From contig JAUHWT010000001.1 of NCBI GenBank assembly GCA_030427145.1, positions 292,414-356,413 of the forward strand: DNA of 64,000 nucleotides, in the 5' to 3' direction. The stretch's first letter is position 1; each line of letters begins with the position of its first letter. Positions 17,752-25,657 of this stretch are shown piece by piece. The DNA is from Alphaproteobacteria bacterium (GTDB lineage Bacteria; Pseudomonadota; Alphaproteobacteria; Rhodobacterales; Rhodobacteraceae). Under the pieces are notes generated by a model. That model did not search any database and was not told the origin of the DNA. It saw nothing but the letters and a program-made list of their open reading frames with translations. Both the position numbers and the translations under genes were made by a program.

Positions 17752-18759
17752 TCAGATTGGGGCGCCACCGGCCCAGAAATCCGCATGAGGGCGGATTTCC
17801 CCGGCATTGATCCCGGAACGGCTCAAAATGGGCGGGTTGAGCCGTTTCGCCACGGCAGGCATGTCCGCCTCAAACACCCCGAGCCGCGCGAGAATGGCGG
17901 CAATCGCACATTCCGCACCACGGGTACTTCCATCCTCAATTTTGATCGCGACCCCGATTTTCTGTGCTGGCAAAATAGCGGTGAAGAGAGCCTCGGCACC
18001 AAACTTGACCGCGACCGTACCGGCCGCGGCCTCCATCAACTCGGTACAGGCGCGGCCCTCCCCGGCAACCAGGTGCGGATGCGAAGACATGGCACCGACC
18101 AGACGCTCCGCCGCCCGACCCCGCGTCGGGCCCAGGCCGGCAGGATCGGCCATCCGCGCCATCGCGAGGGCAAGCCCGCGAACGGTCGTGCCGAAATTTG
18201 GTGCTGAACACCCGTCGACGCCCCAGCCGGTGATGTTGGCTCCGGTCATCTCCTCAAACCCGGCCCTCACGGCTTTTTGAACGGGATGGTCGACCTCGAT
18301 ATATTCCGGGGAACCGCGCAGATGGTCGTTCAACATGACAAACCCGGCGTGTTTCCCGGAGCAGTTATTGTGCAGGTTGCACGGTTTCTCATTGGCGGCC
18401 CGCAACCGGTGCCGCTCGGTCCGGTCCCATGGCACCTGCGCACCGCAAAGAAGGTCATCCTGCGTGTGTCCCTGCTCCGCCAGCCAGGCCGACACCCCTG
18501 ACACATGCGCTTCGCCGCCCTCGTGGGACGCACAGGCAAGCGCAAGACGGCTGGAGGGCAGGTTTTCCGCAGCACCGCTCTCTACCAGTGGCAGAGCCTG
18601 AAGCATCTTGCAGGACGAGCGGGGCAGGATGACCTGATCGGGATTACCCCAGGCGGCACGGATGTTGCCGGAGGCATCGCAGACGACCGCATGCCCCCGG
18701 TGAAGACACTCGACAATGTCTCCCCGGCGTATTTCGACCAGCACTTCCGCGTCGCTCAT
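17752..18759 (-). CDS. L-asparaginase II family protein
   Basis: A 335-residue enzyme of the Asparaginase_II family (Rhizobium-type, distinct from E. coli AnsB). Conserved features include EIRRGDIVECLHRGHAVV, LPRSSCKMLQALPLVESG, ALACASHEGG and NNCSGKHAGFVM, with the Ser and Lys of SGKH in the active site region, and GVDGCSAPNF. It deamidates asparagine to aspartate, probably in the cytosol. I start at the ATG with GGAGG ahead; the ATG seven codons upstream is less likely. It ends 21 bases after the binding-protein gene, convergent. A GTTAAC-rich palindrome lies about 30 bases upstream of its start. Confidence 0.9.
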   Translation of the reverse strand: MSDAEVLVEIRRGDIVECLHRGHAVVCDASGNIRAAWGNPDQVILPRSSCKMLQALPLVESGAAENLPSSRLALACASHEGGEAHVSGVSAWLAEQGHTQDDLLCGAQVPWDRTERHRLRAANEKPCNLHNNCSGKHAGFVMLNDHLRGSPEYIEVDHPVQKAVRAGFEEMTGANITGWGVDGCSAPNFGTTVRGLALAMARMADPAGLGPTRGRAAERLVGAMSSHPHLVAGEGRACTELMEAAAGTVAVKFGAEALFTAILPAQKIGVAIKIEDGSTRGAECAIAAILARLGVFEADMPAVAKRLNPPILSRSGINAGEIRPHADFWAGGAPI

Positions 18760-18787
18760 GCGTGTTCCCTCCGGCAGCATTTACATT

Positions 18788-18803
18788 TGTTAAATGGTTA
18801 ACA
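18788..18803. promoter_or_regulatory. palindrome upstream of the asparaginase gene
   Basis: TGTTAA-ATGG-TTAACA is a perfect inverted repeat about 30 bases before the asparaginase start, in the divergent spacer shared with ialB. It could be an operator. The half-site spacing of four does not fit the CtrA pattern (TTAA-N7-TTAA). Confidence 0.4.
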
Positions 18804-18970
18804 CGCATTGGTGTAACGGCTGGTTGAACCACCGTCAAAGAACTGGCATATGCCCCATTTAATGAGGTAGACTAAATTGTATGTTATCGCCAAAAACAAG
18901 CTGTACCGCAGGCAACGTCACCAAGAGACAGTCGGGAAACAGCAGGTGAACGAGCAGGAGACAGTTTAAG

Positions 18971-19501
18971 ATGATGCGCAATGCAATCAGGCCGGTCGCA
19001 ATGGCTCTCGCCATATCGCTTAGCACTCCGGTTCTGGCCCAGACCACCGAAACCGTTGCCACCCACTCCGACTGGGCAGTTGTTGTCGCAGGTGATCCCA
19101 AGGAATGCTACATCGTATCGCAGCCGACGAAATCCGTCGCGCGGCGTGGCGGCAGCACCGTTGATGTGCGTCGCGGTGATATTCGCCTGTTCGTATCCTT
19201 CCGCCCGAACGAGAACATCGCCAACGAGATCAGCTTCACCGGCGGATACCCGTTCAAGTCCGGTCAGGCGGTCAAACTCGAAATCGGTGGCCGTACCTTC
19301 AACATGAGCCCTGGAACCGGCGCGGGCGCCGAATGGGCGTGGACATCCGTGAGCGACGACGCGAGCGCCGTGGCTGCCCTGCGCGCCGGAGCGACCGCCA
19401 CGGTTACCGGCGTCTCCACCCGCGGCACCACTACGATTGACGACTTTTCGCTGATCGGCTTCACCGCCGCTGTCACCGATGCCGAGGCGCGCTGCAAGTA
19501 A
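18971..19501 (+). CDS. invasion associated locus B (IalB) family protein
   Basis: A 176-residue periplasmic protein. A signal peptide spans about residues 1-23 (ALAISLSTPVLA then QTT). The domain starts with HSDWAVVV and KECYIVSQP and contains the conserved pair of Cys residues (one in KECYI, one three residues from the end) that probably form a disulfide. IalB was named in Bartonella for erythrocyte invasion, but in free-living alphaproteobacteria its role is unknown. It lies directly before rlmN, an order I recall as common in Rhodobacterales. Confidence 0.9.
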   Translation: MMRNAIRPVAMALAISLSTPVLAQTTETVATHSDWAVVVAGDPKECYIVSQPTKSVARRGGSTVDVRRGDIRLFVSFRPNENIANEISFTGGYPFKSGQAVKLEIGGRTFNMSPGTGAGAEWAWTSVSDDASAVAALRAGATATVTGVSTRGTTTIDDFSLIGFTAAVTDAEARCK

Positions 19502-19630
19502 CCGCAGCGAACCGCCGGGGCTGATCCATCAAGGGGCAGCCACCGGCACCCGGACTGGTTATTTTCGCAAAATGTGATATCAGGCGCGGAATCGCCGCAC
19601 TGCGGCATGACCGGAACCCAGGATATCATC

Positions 19631-20797
19631 GTGAGCGCGACCGCACCCATCACCCAGGATCTTCTGACCATTCCCCGCCGGGACACGGAGGAGGGGCTTC
19701 CCAATATTGTGGGTCTCACCCGGGAACAGCTGCGCGACGCCCTGATCGAGGCTGGAACGCCTCAGAAGCAGGCCAAAATGCGTGTCGGTCAGATCTGGCA
19801 GTGGATCTACCACAAGGGCATTCAGGATTTTGCGCTGATGACGAACCTGGCGCGGCCCTATCGCGACATGCTTGCCGAGCGGTTTTCCATTACCCGACCG
19901 GAAATCGTGACGCGCCAGGTGTCAGAGGATGGCACCCGCAAATACCTGCTGCGAATTACGGGCGGGCATGAGATCGAAACCGTCTATATCCCGGAAGCGG
20001 ACCGCGGCACGCTCTGCATCTCCTCTCAGGTGGGCTGCACCCTCACCTGCTCCTTCTGCCACACCGGTACGCAGCGGCTGGTGCGCAACCTGACACCCGC
20101 TGAAATCGTTGGCCAGATTCTCGTGGCCCGCGACGACCTTGAGGACTGGAATCGCAAACCGGATGAAAAACGCCTCGTGTCCAACATCGTTCTGATGGGC
20201 ATGGGCGAACCGCTCTATAACACCGACAATGTCCGCGACGCCATGCTGATTGCCATGGATGGGGAGGGAATTGCCCTGTCGCGTCGGCGCATCACCCTGT
20301 CGACCTCCGGTATCGTGCCGGAGATCGCGCGTGTGGGTGAGGAGATCAACTGCCTGCTCGCGATCTCATTTCACGCAACCACGGACGAGGTGCGCAACCG
20401 CCTCGTGCCGATAAACAAAAAATACAACATCGAAGAACTGCTCGATTCCTGCCGCGCCTATCCGCGCCTGTCGAATGCCGAGCGGATCACGTTTGAATAC
20501 GTGATGCTCAAGGATGTGAACGACACGGACGCCGATGCACGGCGGCTGGTAAAGCTGATTTCCGGGATACCTGCCAAGATCAACCTGATCCCGTTCAATC
20601 CCTGGCCCGGCGCCCCCTACGAACGCTCGGACCCGGAGCGGATTGAAGCATTCGCCAACATCGTCAACAAAGCGGGTTATTCCAGCCCCATTCGGCGTCC
20701 ACGCGGTGAGGACATCATGGCTGCCTGCGGCCAGCTGAAATCAGCTACCGAACGTGCCCGTAAAAACCCGCGCATGCAGGCCGGATCGGCCGGTTGA
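19631..20797 (+). CDS. rlmN: 23S rRNA (adenine-C2)-methyltransferase / dual tRNA methylase RlmN
   Basis: RlmN is a radical-SAM enzyme that methylates A2503 of 23S rRNA and A37 of some tRNAs. The 388 residues match the family (384 in E. coli). The cluster-binding motif CTLTCSFC gives Cys136, Cys140 and Cys143, and the C-terminal catalytic Cys sits in [12 protein letters not shown] prefer the GTG at 19631, which has AGGA seven bases ahead and gives a start like that of close homologues ([10 protein letters not shown]); an ATG at 19607 is the alternative. It overlaps the next gene by four bases. Confidence 0.96.
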   Translation: MSATAPITQDLLTIPRRDTEEGLPNIVGLTREQLRDALIEAGTPQKQAKMRVGQIWQWIYHKGIQDFALMTNLARPYRDMLAERFSITRPEIVTRQVSEDGTRKYLLRITGGHEIETVYIPEADRGTLCISSQVGCTLTCSFCHTGTQRLVRNLTPAEIVGQILVARDDLEDWNRKPDEKRLVSNIVLMGMGEPLYNTDNVRDAMLIAMDGEGIALSRRRITLSTSGIVPEIARVGEEINCLLAISFHATTDEVRNRLVPINKKYNIEELLDSCRAYPRLSNAERITFEYVMLKDVNDTDADARRLVKLISGIPAKINLIPFNPWPGAPYERSDPERIEAFANIVNKAGYSSPIRRPRGEDIMAACGQLKSATERARKNPRMQAGSAG

Positions 20798-21192
20798 GCG
20801 AACTCCATCCGAACCTGATCGCGATTCAGAAGGCCGTGGAGGCCTTCAACCGCAACGACATAGCCGCGGCAACGGCCTTCATTTCACCTGACGTCGTATA
20901 CCGGATCGCCGGAAACAGCCCGATTGCCGGGGAGCATCACGGCATCGCCGCCTTTGCCGGACTGATTGAAATTATCAAGCGGCTTAGCAACGATACCGTT
21001 CGCATCCAAATCGAGGAAACCCTGGTGAATGACAGCACCGTGGTTCTGGTCACCCGTGTCCAGGCTGAGCGGGAGGGTCGCGTTCTGGACCAGCCCCAAA
21101 TCTACCAGTACCGGTTCGACGACGATGGTCGCATCATTGAGGGACGCACGGTTCCGGTCGACCTTTACGCCTACGATGCGTTCTGGGCCTAG
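20794..21192 (+). CDS. NTF2-like (SnoaL) family protein
   Basis: A 132-residue cone-fold protein: an N-terminal helix ([15 protein letters not shown]), then [32 protein letters not shown] and a C-terminal sheet ending [13 protein letters not shown]. This is the usual SnoaL/NTF2 arrangement, a fold used for binding or for isomerases, so no reaction can be assigned. The start is a TTG that overlaps the rlmN stop, suggesting coupling to rlmN. It converges on the Lrp gene with a four-base overlap of stops. Confidence 0.8.
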   Translation: MSELHPNLIAIQKAVEAFNRNDIAAATAFISPDVVYRIAGNSPIAGEHHGIAAFAGLIEIIKRLSNDTVRIQIEETLVNDSTVVLVTRVQAEREGRVLDQPQIYQYRFDDDGRIIEGRTVPVDLYAYDAFWA

Positions 21193-21632
21193 GCCCGCTC
21201 GTCCTTCGGCGACCCCATGACAATATAGGATGTAATGGCATTCACCTGGGGCAGAGTCCCCAGAATGTCCGTATGGAAATGCTTGTAGGCTGCCAGGTCC
21301 GCGGCCTCGATTCGCAGAAGATACTCCACCGTGCCTGTAATGTTGTGACACTCCACCACCTGCGGCGCGACCGCGATGGACCGCTCAAAAGCATCCTGGG
21401 AGGCCTTTGTGTGGTTGCTGAGACCAACGGTCACATAGGCCGCAAATCCCCGCCCCAGCACCTCTCTGTTCACCGTTGCTCGGTAACCGGTGATGACGCC
21501 ACGCCGCTCGAGGTCCTGAACCCGGCGCAGACAGGCGGAGGGTGACAGCCCGACCCGGTCAGCCAGGTCCACGTTGCTGATTCTCCCGTCTGCGGTCAGA
21601 ACGCGCAATATATGTTCGTCAATCTGATCCAT
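21189..21632 (-). CDS. Lrp/AsnC-family transcriptional regulator
   Basis: A 147-residue regulator. The N-terminal helix-turn-helix (DQIDEHILRVLTADGRIS, then LADRVGLSPSACLRRVQDLE) is followed by a RAM ligand-binding domain with HNITGTVEYLLRIEA. This is a classical Lrp of the amino-acid-sensing kind. It diverges from a LysE-family exporter across an 80-base spacer holding nested inverted repeats, so it probably controls that exporter in response to an amino acid. Confidence 0.94.
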   Translation of the reverse strand: MDQIDEHILRVLTADGRISNVDLADRVGLSPSACLRRVQDLERRGVITGYRATVNREVLGRGFAAYVTVGLSNHTKASQDAFERSIAVAPQVVECHNITGTVEYLLRIEAADLAAYKHFHTDILGTLPQVNAITSYIVMGSPKDERA

Positions 21633-21643
21633 ATTCGTGTTTT

Positions 21644-21679
21644 ATTGTGAATTTGATCCTGAGATCAACAGAACACAAT
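21644..21679. promoter_or_regulatory. nested inverted repeats between lrp-like and lysE-like genes
   Basis: An inner perfect repeat TTGATC-CTGA-GATCAA (21653-21668) lies inside an outer repeat ATTGTG/CACAAT (21644-21649 and 21674-21679), with centres one base apart. The position in the divergent spacer of a regulator and an exporter makes it the likely operator of the Lrp protein. Confidence 0.5.
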
Positions 21680-21712
21680 CATATTGCGGTCGTTTTCGTA
21701 CATTGTTGCGAA

Positions 21713-22306
21713 ATGACCTACGAACTGATGATCGCCCTCACCGTTTTTGCCTTCGTCGCGACGGTATCACCCGGGCCCAACAACCTGATGCTCATGGCAT
21801 CGGGCGCCAATTTTGGCTTTCGCCGCAGCGTGCCACACATGGCGGGCATTGGCATCGGATTTGCGGTGATGATCGCCCTGGTGGGCGTCGGCCTGATGGG
21901 GATCTTCGAAACCTGGCCCGTGACCAACTTAATCCTCAAGGTGCTTGGCACCGGCTACATGTGCTGGCTCGCCTGGAAGATCGCCAACAGCGCCCCACCG
22001 GAAAAGGCGGAGGCAGAGGCCAAACCATTGTCATTCATGCAGGCGGCGCTTTTTCAATGGGTTAATCCCAAAGCCTGGGCGATGGGCATGACCGCCATCA
22101 GCATCTACACCCCTGACCATGATCTGCTCTCGGTCCTCACCGTGGCGCTCATATTCGGACTGGTCGCGATCCCGAGCGTCAGCCTCTGGACCCTGATTGG
22201 CCAGCAGATCCGCCGCGTGCTGAACAACCCCCTTCGACTACGGCTGTTCAACGGAACAATGGCGGTGCTTCTTGTTATGTCACTCTATCCGATCCTGATG
22301 ACCTGA
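21713..22306 (+). CDS. LysE-family amino acid exporter
   Basis: A 197-residue inner-membrane protein of the LysE/RhtB family. It shows the family opening (FAFVATVSPGPNNLMLMASG), about six hydrophobic segments, and ALFQWVNPKAWAMG in the middle, a strong RhtB signature. I start at the ATG giving MTYELMIALTVF, because upstream codons would add a non-hydrophobic tail that the family lacks. It is divergent from an Lrp regulator, the standard pairing for amino acid efflux control. The exported amino acid is unknown. Confidence 0.92.
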   Translation: MTYELMIALTVFAFVATVSPGPNNLMLMASGANFGFRRSVPHMAGIGIGFAVMIALVGVGLMGIFETWPVTNLILKVLGTGYMCWLAWKIANSAPPEKAEAEAKPLSFMQAALFQWVNPKAWAMGMTAISIYTPDHDLLSVLTVALIFGLVAIPSVSLWTLIGQQIRRVLNNPLRLRLFNGTMAVLLVMSLYPILMT

Positions 22307-22423
22307 TCGCCACGCCGGTTTTCAAAAAGTGTATTCATCCCGAACCGGTTTAGCGATATATCAATCGTAGCAGGAATAATTGGACATCCGAAAAGGATGC
22401 CAGACATACAGTGAGAGCAGGCC

Positions 22424-23023
22424 ATGACCAGGAGAACTTGGTTGAACACGGGATGTGGGACACACCCGGCAGACATTACCGGTTGCGAAAACGGAGCGGA
22501 CCTCAATCGCAGGCGGGCCCTCGGTCTTGCTGCGGGATTTCTGACGGCAGGTGCCCTGCCCGCTGCGGCCTCAGGTCCGGATAGTGGCCCCTTTCGGCAT
22601 CAGATCAGAACCTACGCCAACCATGTGGTCGTCTCTAAACGTCACCGCGTCATGGCGCTTATGGATGGCGAGACCGAGCTTAAAAAATACCGCATCCACC
22701 TTGGATTTGACCCTCAGGGCCACAAGACCCGCTACGGCGACGGTCGCACCCCCGAGGGGCGTTACTACATCGACCGCCGGAATCCCCGCAGCGAGTTTTA
22801 TCTCAGCCTCGGAATCAGCTACCCCAACAGCCGGGACGTGGCACGGGCCATGGCGATGGGCGTGAATCCAGGCGGCGACATTTTCATCCACGGCGGACCC
22901 ACCAAACCCGAGGACCGTCGCAAGCGGGACTGGACCGCGGGCTGCATTGCCGTGACCAACGAGGAAATTGAGGAAATCTGGTCCCTGGTGCCTACCGGCA
23001 TCCCGATAACCATTCTGGGTTGA
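22424..23023 (+). CDS. L,D-transpeptidase (YkuD domain), exported
   Basis: A 199-residue protein. An unusually long N-terminal region precedes a Tat-like signal (NRRRALGLAAGFLTAGALPAAA, about 27-48). The YkuD domain contains the catalytic His and Cys: IFIHGGP and, further on, DWTAGCIAVTNEEIEEI. Such enzymes form 3-3 crosslinks in peptidoglycan or attach proteins to it. Two Cys in the leader before the Arg pair are odd, and the true start may be further in. A second, different YkuD gene lies 800 bases downstream, with a CAP lipoprotein between on the other strand. Confidence 0.87.
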   Translation: MTRRTWLNTGCGTHPADITGCENGADLNRRRALGLAAGFLTAGALPAAASGPDSGPFRHQIRTYANHVVVSKRHRVMALMDGETELKKYRIHLGFDPQGHKTRYGDGRTPEGRYYIDRRNPRSEFYLSLGISYPNSRDVARAMAMGVNPGGDIFIHGGPTKPEDRRKRDWTAGCIAVTNEEIEEIWSLVPTGIPITILG

Positions 23024-23035
23024 AAAGGTCGGCCT

Positions 23036-23518
23036 TTACTGGCCGATCACCTGCACCCACCAGGTCTTGCCGGACTCCTCCTCATACCAGCCAAGCCCGA
23101 CACCCCGGGCCGCCGGATCGACGATCACCGCCCGGGTATCCGCGAAATCAAGCCAGGTCTTGAGCACAGTCAGATCGGAATCCGCGCCTTCTGAAATATT
23201 CTCACCGACCAGCTCGCCCCGGTAACCGGCACGGAACGCCCGCTCTCGGGGGCTCGTCATGTCGGACCCGAAATGCCAAGCCCTCTGCTGCACCGCCATA
23301 TCCCGCGCGTGGGTTTCCGCCGCAGCATTCAGCTCTGCCGAGAGTTGCACCGGCGTCAGCCCCGCCTGAATGCGAATCGCATTTACGGCATCCACGTGGC
23401 GAAGCCGGATCGCATCCCGGTCACCCGGGCTTATCCCTCCTCCGGACCTCGATGCGTTCTGGTCGCAGGCAACTGCGGCGAAGAGGACGGAAAGAAGCAG
23501 GAGGGTTCTACGAAACAT
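23036..23518 (-). CDS. CAP-domain lipoprotein
   Basis: A 160-residue predicted lipoprotein: the short basic start MFRR, hydrophobic LLLLSVLFAAVA, then Cys18 as the lipidated residue. The CAP (SCP/PR-1) fold is seen in RHVDAVNAIRIQAGLTPVQLS, ETHARDMAVQQRAWHFGSDM and GENIS. Bacterial CAP proteins are exported and in some cases bind lipids or wall polymers; function here is unknown. It is tail-to-tail with the first L,D-transpeptidase, with a 12-base gap. Confidence 0.85.
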   Translation of the reverse strand: MFRRTLLLLSVLFAAVACDQNASRSGGGISPGDRDAIRLRHVDAVNAIRIQAGLTPVQLSAELNAAAETHARDMAVQQRAWHFGSDMTSPRERAFRAGYRGELVGENISEGADSDLTVLKTWLDFADTRAVIVDPAARGVGLGWYEEESGKTWWVQVIGQ

Positions 23519-23821
23519 AAGGGGATGCGTCCGTCAAAGTTGTGTTTTGGTCCAATACCATGTTTGGCTGACCTTACAAATCCAATCGGGTTTTCGCATT
23601 GTTCAGGGTGACGGGAAAGACACGGTTTCGACATCCAGAATTTGAAAATAGCAATGATAACTACCGCGTGGCAGAAAAGTTCCACAAGGCCGTCATTTTG
23701 TGGCAATTTGGTTTGAATTGTAATGTCTCAACTGTGAGTTGCCGCCGGACTTTCAGGGTCATATTACTGGTCTGGTCCAGAACAGATACGCACCCGGTTC
23801 CGGATGAGCAGAAAGGCAAAC

Positions 23822-24418
23822 ATGAAGATCAACAGACGTGCTTTTACCCGCGCCGCCCTCACCGGTATGGCGGGTGTCGCCGCCGGGCCCGCGCTGGCCT
23901 TTACCGAGGAAACGGCACTCAACGATTACGTACCCGATTCCCAGGATCAGCAGACACTGCTGCGACGCATTTCCGGCCTCAAAATGCGCAACTGGCAGGA
24001 CCATTTCGATAGCATCAGCAACGACGCGATTCTTTGCGATACACGCGACAGAGTCCTGCATTACTGGGGTTCCGACGGATTTTACCGGGTTTATCCGACC
24101 GCCGTACCGCTCAACGACACCCTGACCCGACGCGGCCGTACGGAGATCACGCTAAAGCGTCCCGACCCCGAATGGCGACCCACGGAAAACATGCTTAAAC
24201 GCAACCCGGATCTGCCGCGCTATGTCGGCCCGGGTCCCGATAATCCGCTTGGTGTTCGTGCGCTCAATCTGAGCTGGCCCGCCTACCGGATTCACGGGGT
24301 CAACGACATCCGCAAAATCGGTCGCCAGTCATCCAACGGATGCATCGGTCTATACAACGAACACATCCTCGAGGTGTACGATCGGGCCAGCATCGGAACG
24401 CCGGTGTTGCTTATATGA
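23822..24418 (+). CDS. L,D-transpeptidase (YkuD domain), Tat-type signal
   Basis: A 198-residue exported protein. The start (MKINRRAFTRAALTGMAGVAAGPALAF) has a twin-arginine style leader. The YkuD domain ends in YRIHGVNDIRK and GRQSSNGCIGLYNEHILEVYD, giving the catalytic His and Cys. The order and the phrase WYRVYPTAVPLN-like region match the ErfK-type L,D-transpeptidases. I chose the ATG at 23822; an in-frame ATG six codons upstream is possible. It probably crosslinks or anchors to peptidoglycan in the periplasm. Confidence 0.88.
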   Translation: MKINRRAFTRAALTGMAGVAAGPALAFTEETALNDYVPDSQDQQTLLRRISGLKMRNWQDHFDSISNDAILCDTRDRVLHYWGSDGFYRVYPTAVPLNDTLTRRGRTEITLKRPDPEWRPTENMLKRNPDLPRYVGPGPDNPLGVRALNLSWPAYRIHGVNDIRKIGRQSSNGCIGLYNEHILEVYDRASIGTPVLLI

Positions 24419-24563
24419 CAACACCGCAAGTTTCATGGAAATCAGTACTATCAGTGATTGAAACCGCTTCGGAAAATTGATTAAGCTTATCGCATTAACT
24501 CAACCGATCGCAGGTCCGGGGGGGTTACCAGATTCGCAGACCCGCACTCTTAGGAGGACTAAA

Positions 24564-24791
24564 ATGAAGTTTCTTGTTTCCACTGCGGCAGCGGCGCTCC
24601 TGCTGTCCGGACCGGCATTCGCTGGTAATCTCGTATTCGACGCTCCTGAGGAGCCGGTTGTAGTTGTAGAGCCGGAGCCCATGGGTGGTTCCAACGCTGC
24701 ATGGCTGATCCCGGCCATCGGTCTGGCTGCTGTTGCTTATGCAATCACCAACGACGATGACGACGACGACGACGATTCCACCGAGGAATAA
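24564..24791 (+). CDS. small exported protein with acidic tail (GfcA/YjbE-like layout)
   Basis: A 75-residue protein with a perfect AGGAGG ribosome site seven bases ahead of the ATG. It has a signal peptide (MKFLVSTAAAALLLSGPAFA), a short Pro/Val/Glu stretch, one hydrophobic segment (AAWLIPAIGLAAVAYAI) and a tail of eight aspartates ending STEE. The layout (signal, low-complexity, one membrane span, charged tail) resembles GfcA/YjbE, the small first members of E. coli group 4 capsule-type operons; there is no clear sequence identity. It faces yjbF-yjbH tail-to-tail and has its own strong terminator. Confidence 0.75.
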   Translation: MKFLVSTAAAALLLSGPAFAGNLVFDAPEEPVVVVEPEPMGGSNAAWLIPAIGLAAVAYAITNDDDDDDDDSTEE

Positions 24792-24839
24792 GAACACTGC
24801 GATCGAACGTCCCGAGGGACTTTGATCAGCGAATTTTGG

Positions 24840-24869
24840 GGGTGATGCGGTTCGCATCACCCTTTTTTT
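24840..24869 (+). terminator. intrinsic terminator of the small acidic-tail gene
   Basis: A perfect ten-base stem (GGGTGATGCG with CGCATCACCC), a three-base loop and seven T residues lie 48 bases after the stop. This is a textbook rho-independent terminator for the plus strand. Confidence 0.95.
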
Positions 24870-24964
24870 GTGACCCGGATTTTCATTATATCCGCGGATA
24901 TACTTTTCTAACCCATTGTAATCCCGGGATTCAGGAGATCAACGCACCGCAGGGATTTGCTCTG

Positions 24965-25657
24965 TCAATCGAGCGGTTCAAGGATCTGAAGGTCGATCAG
25001 GTCCATCTTTGGCCCGACCCACTGCAGGCTGCGCCAGACGAAGCCGGTGGACGTATCCACGAAGTGGAGATTTTCAAATTCGCCGTCAGGACCGGAGCAG
25101 TATTCGCTGATTTCCAGACCGCGGTAGCGGCGTTCGAGGATAACGATTTCACTTACGTCACCCGCCTCAAACCGACATGTAAAATTCATAATCGTTCCGC
25201 GAGGGCTGTCGGCAGGGAACTCGTAGTGTCGGGTTATACCGGACGGCCAGTTCGCTGGTGGCGTCGGGCTCGCAACGGGATCGACACCGTCGGTCCACGA
25301 CACCAGAAGGTCCCAGCCGAGACCACGGGTTGCACGAATAGAACTGCCCCGCAGGGTGATCTGCTGCTGGAACGAGGAGACATAGGTCACCTGCCCCCGG
25401 TTCTCGGACGCCGCATACATCAGCGTTGGGGACGGATCGGAAGTCAGGCGCGCCCAGACCGCCGCCACATTGGCCGTTTCGATATCCTGGCGCGTGATCG
25501 GCTTGGGCGGGTTGCGGCGCTCCTGGACGCGCTCATCGCCGGGCAAAAGGCCGCCGACCTCCTCAATGACGGCGCCGATGACCGGACCGGTACCGCCGCT
25601 GCCGCAGGCGGTTAGGAGCGCGGATGCCGCGAGCAGAATGCCAAATCTTCCGATCAT
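24965..25657 (-). CDS. YjbF/GfcB-family lipoprotein
   Basis: A 230-residue lipoprotein: hydrophobic GILLAASALLTA then Cys at about 18. The body matches the GfcB/YjbF family, with RGLGWDLLVSW-type, TRHYEFPADSP and NFTCRFEAGD segments followed by EYCSGPDGEFENLHFVDTSTG. In E. coli YjbF is part of an exopolysaccharide locus and probably sits in the outer membrane. It overlaps the yjbH stop by four bases, so the two are coupled. No polysaccharide synthesis genes occur in the window. Confidence 0.88.
   Translation of the reverse strand: MIGRFGILLAASALLTACGSGGTGPVIGAVIEEVGGLLPGDERVQERRNPPKPITRQDIETANVAAVWARLTSDPSPTLMYAASENRGQVTYVSSFQQQITLRGSSIRATRGLGWDLLVSWTDGVDPVASPTPPANWPSGITRHYEFPADSPRGTIMNFTCRFEAGDVSEIVILERRYRGLEISEYCSGPDGEFENLHFVDTSTGFVWRSLQWVGPKMDLIDLQILEPLD

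Noticed and set aside
18788..18803. TTAA-rich palindrome as a CtrA box
   Set aside because: The TTAA halves are four bases apart instead of seven; kept only as a possible operator of another type.
24836..25615. 259-codon plus-strand frame opposite yjbF
   Set aside because: Shadow frame that runs through the upstream gene's terminator; yjbF has signal, lipobox and family match.
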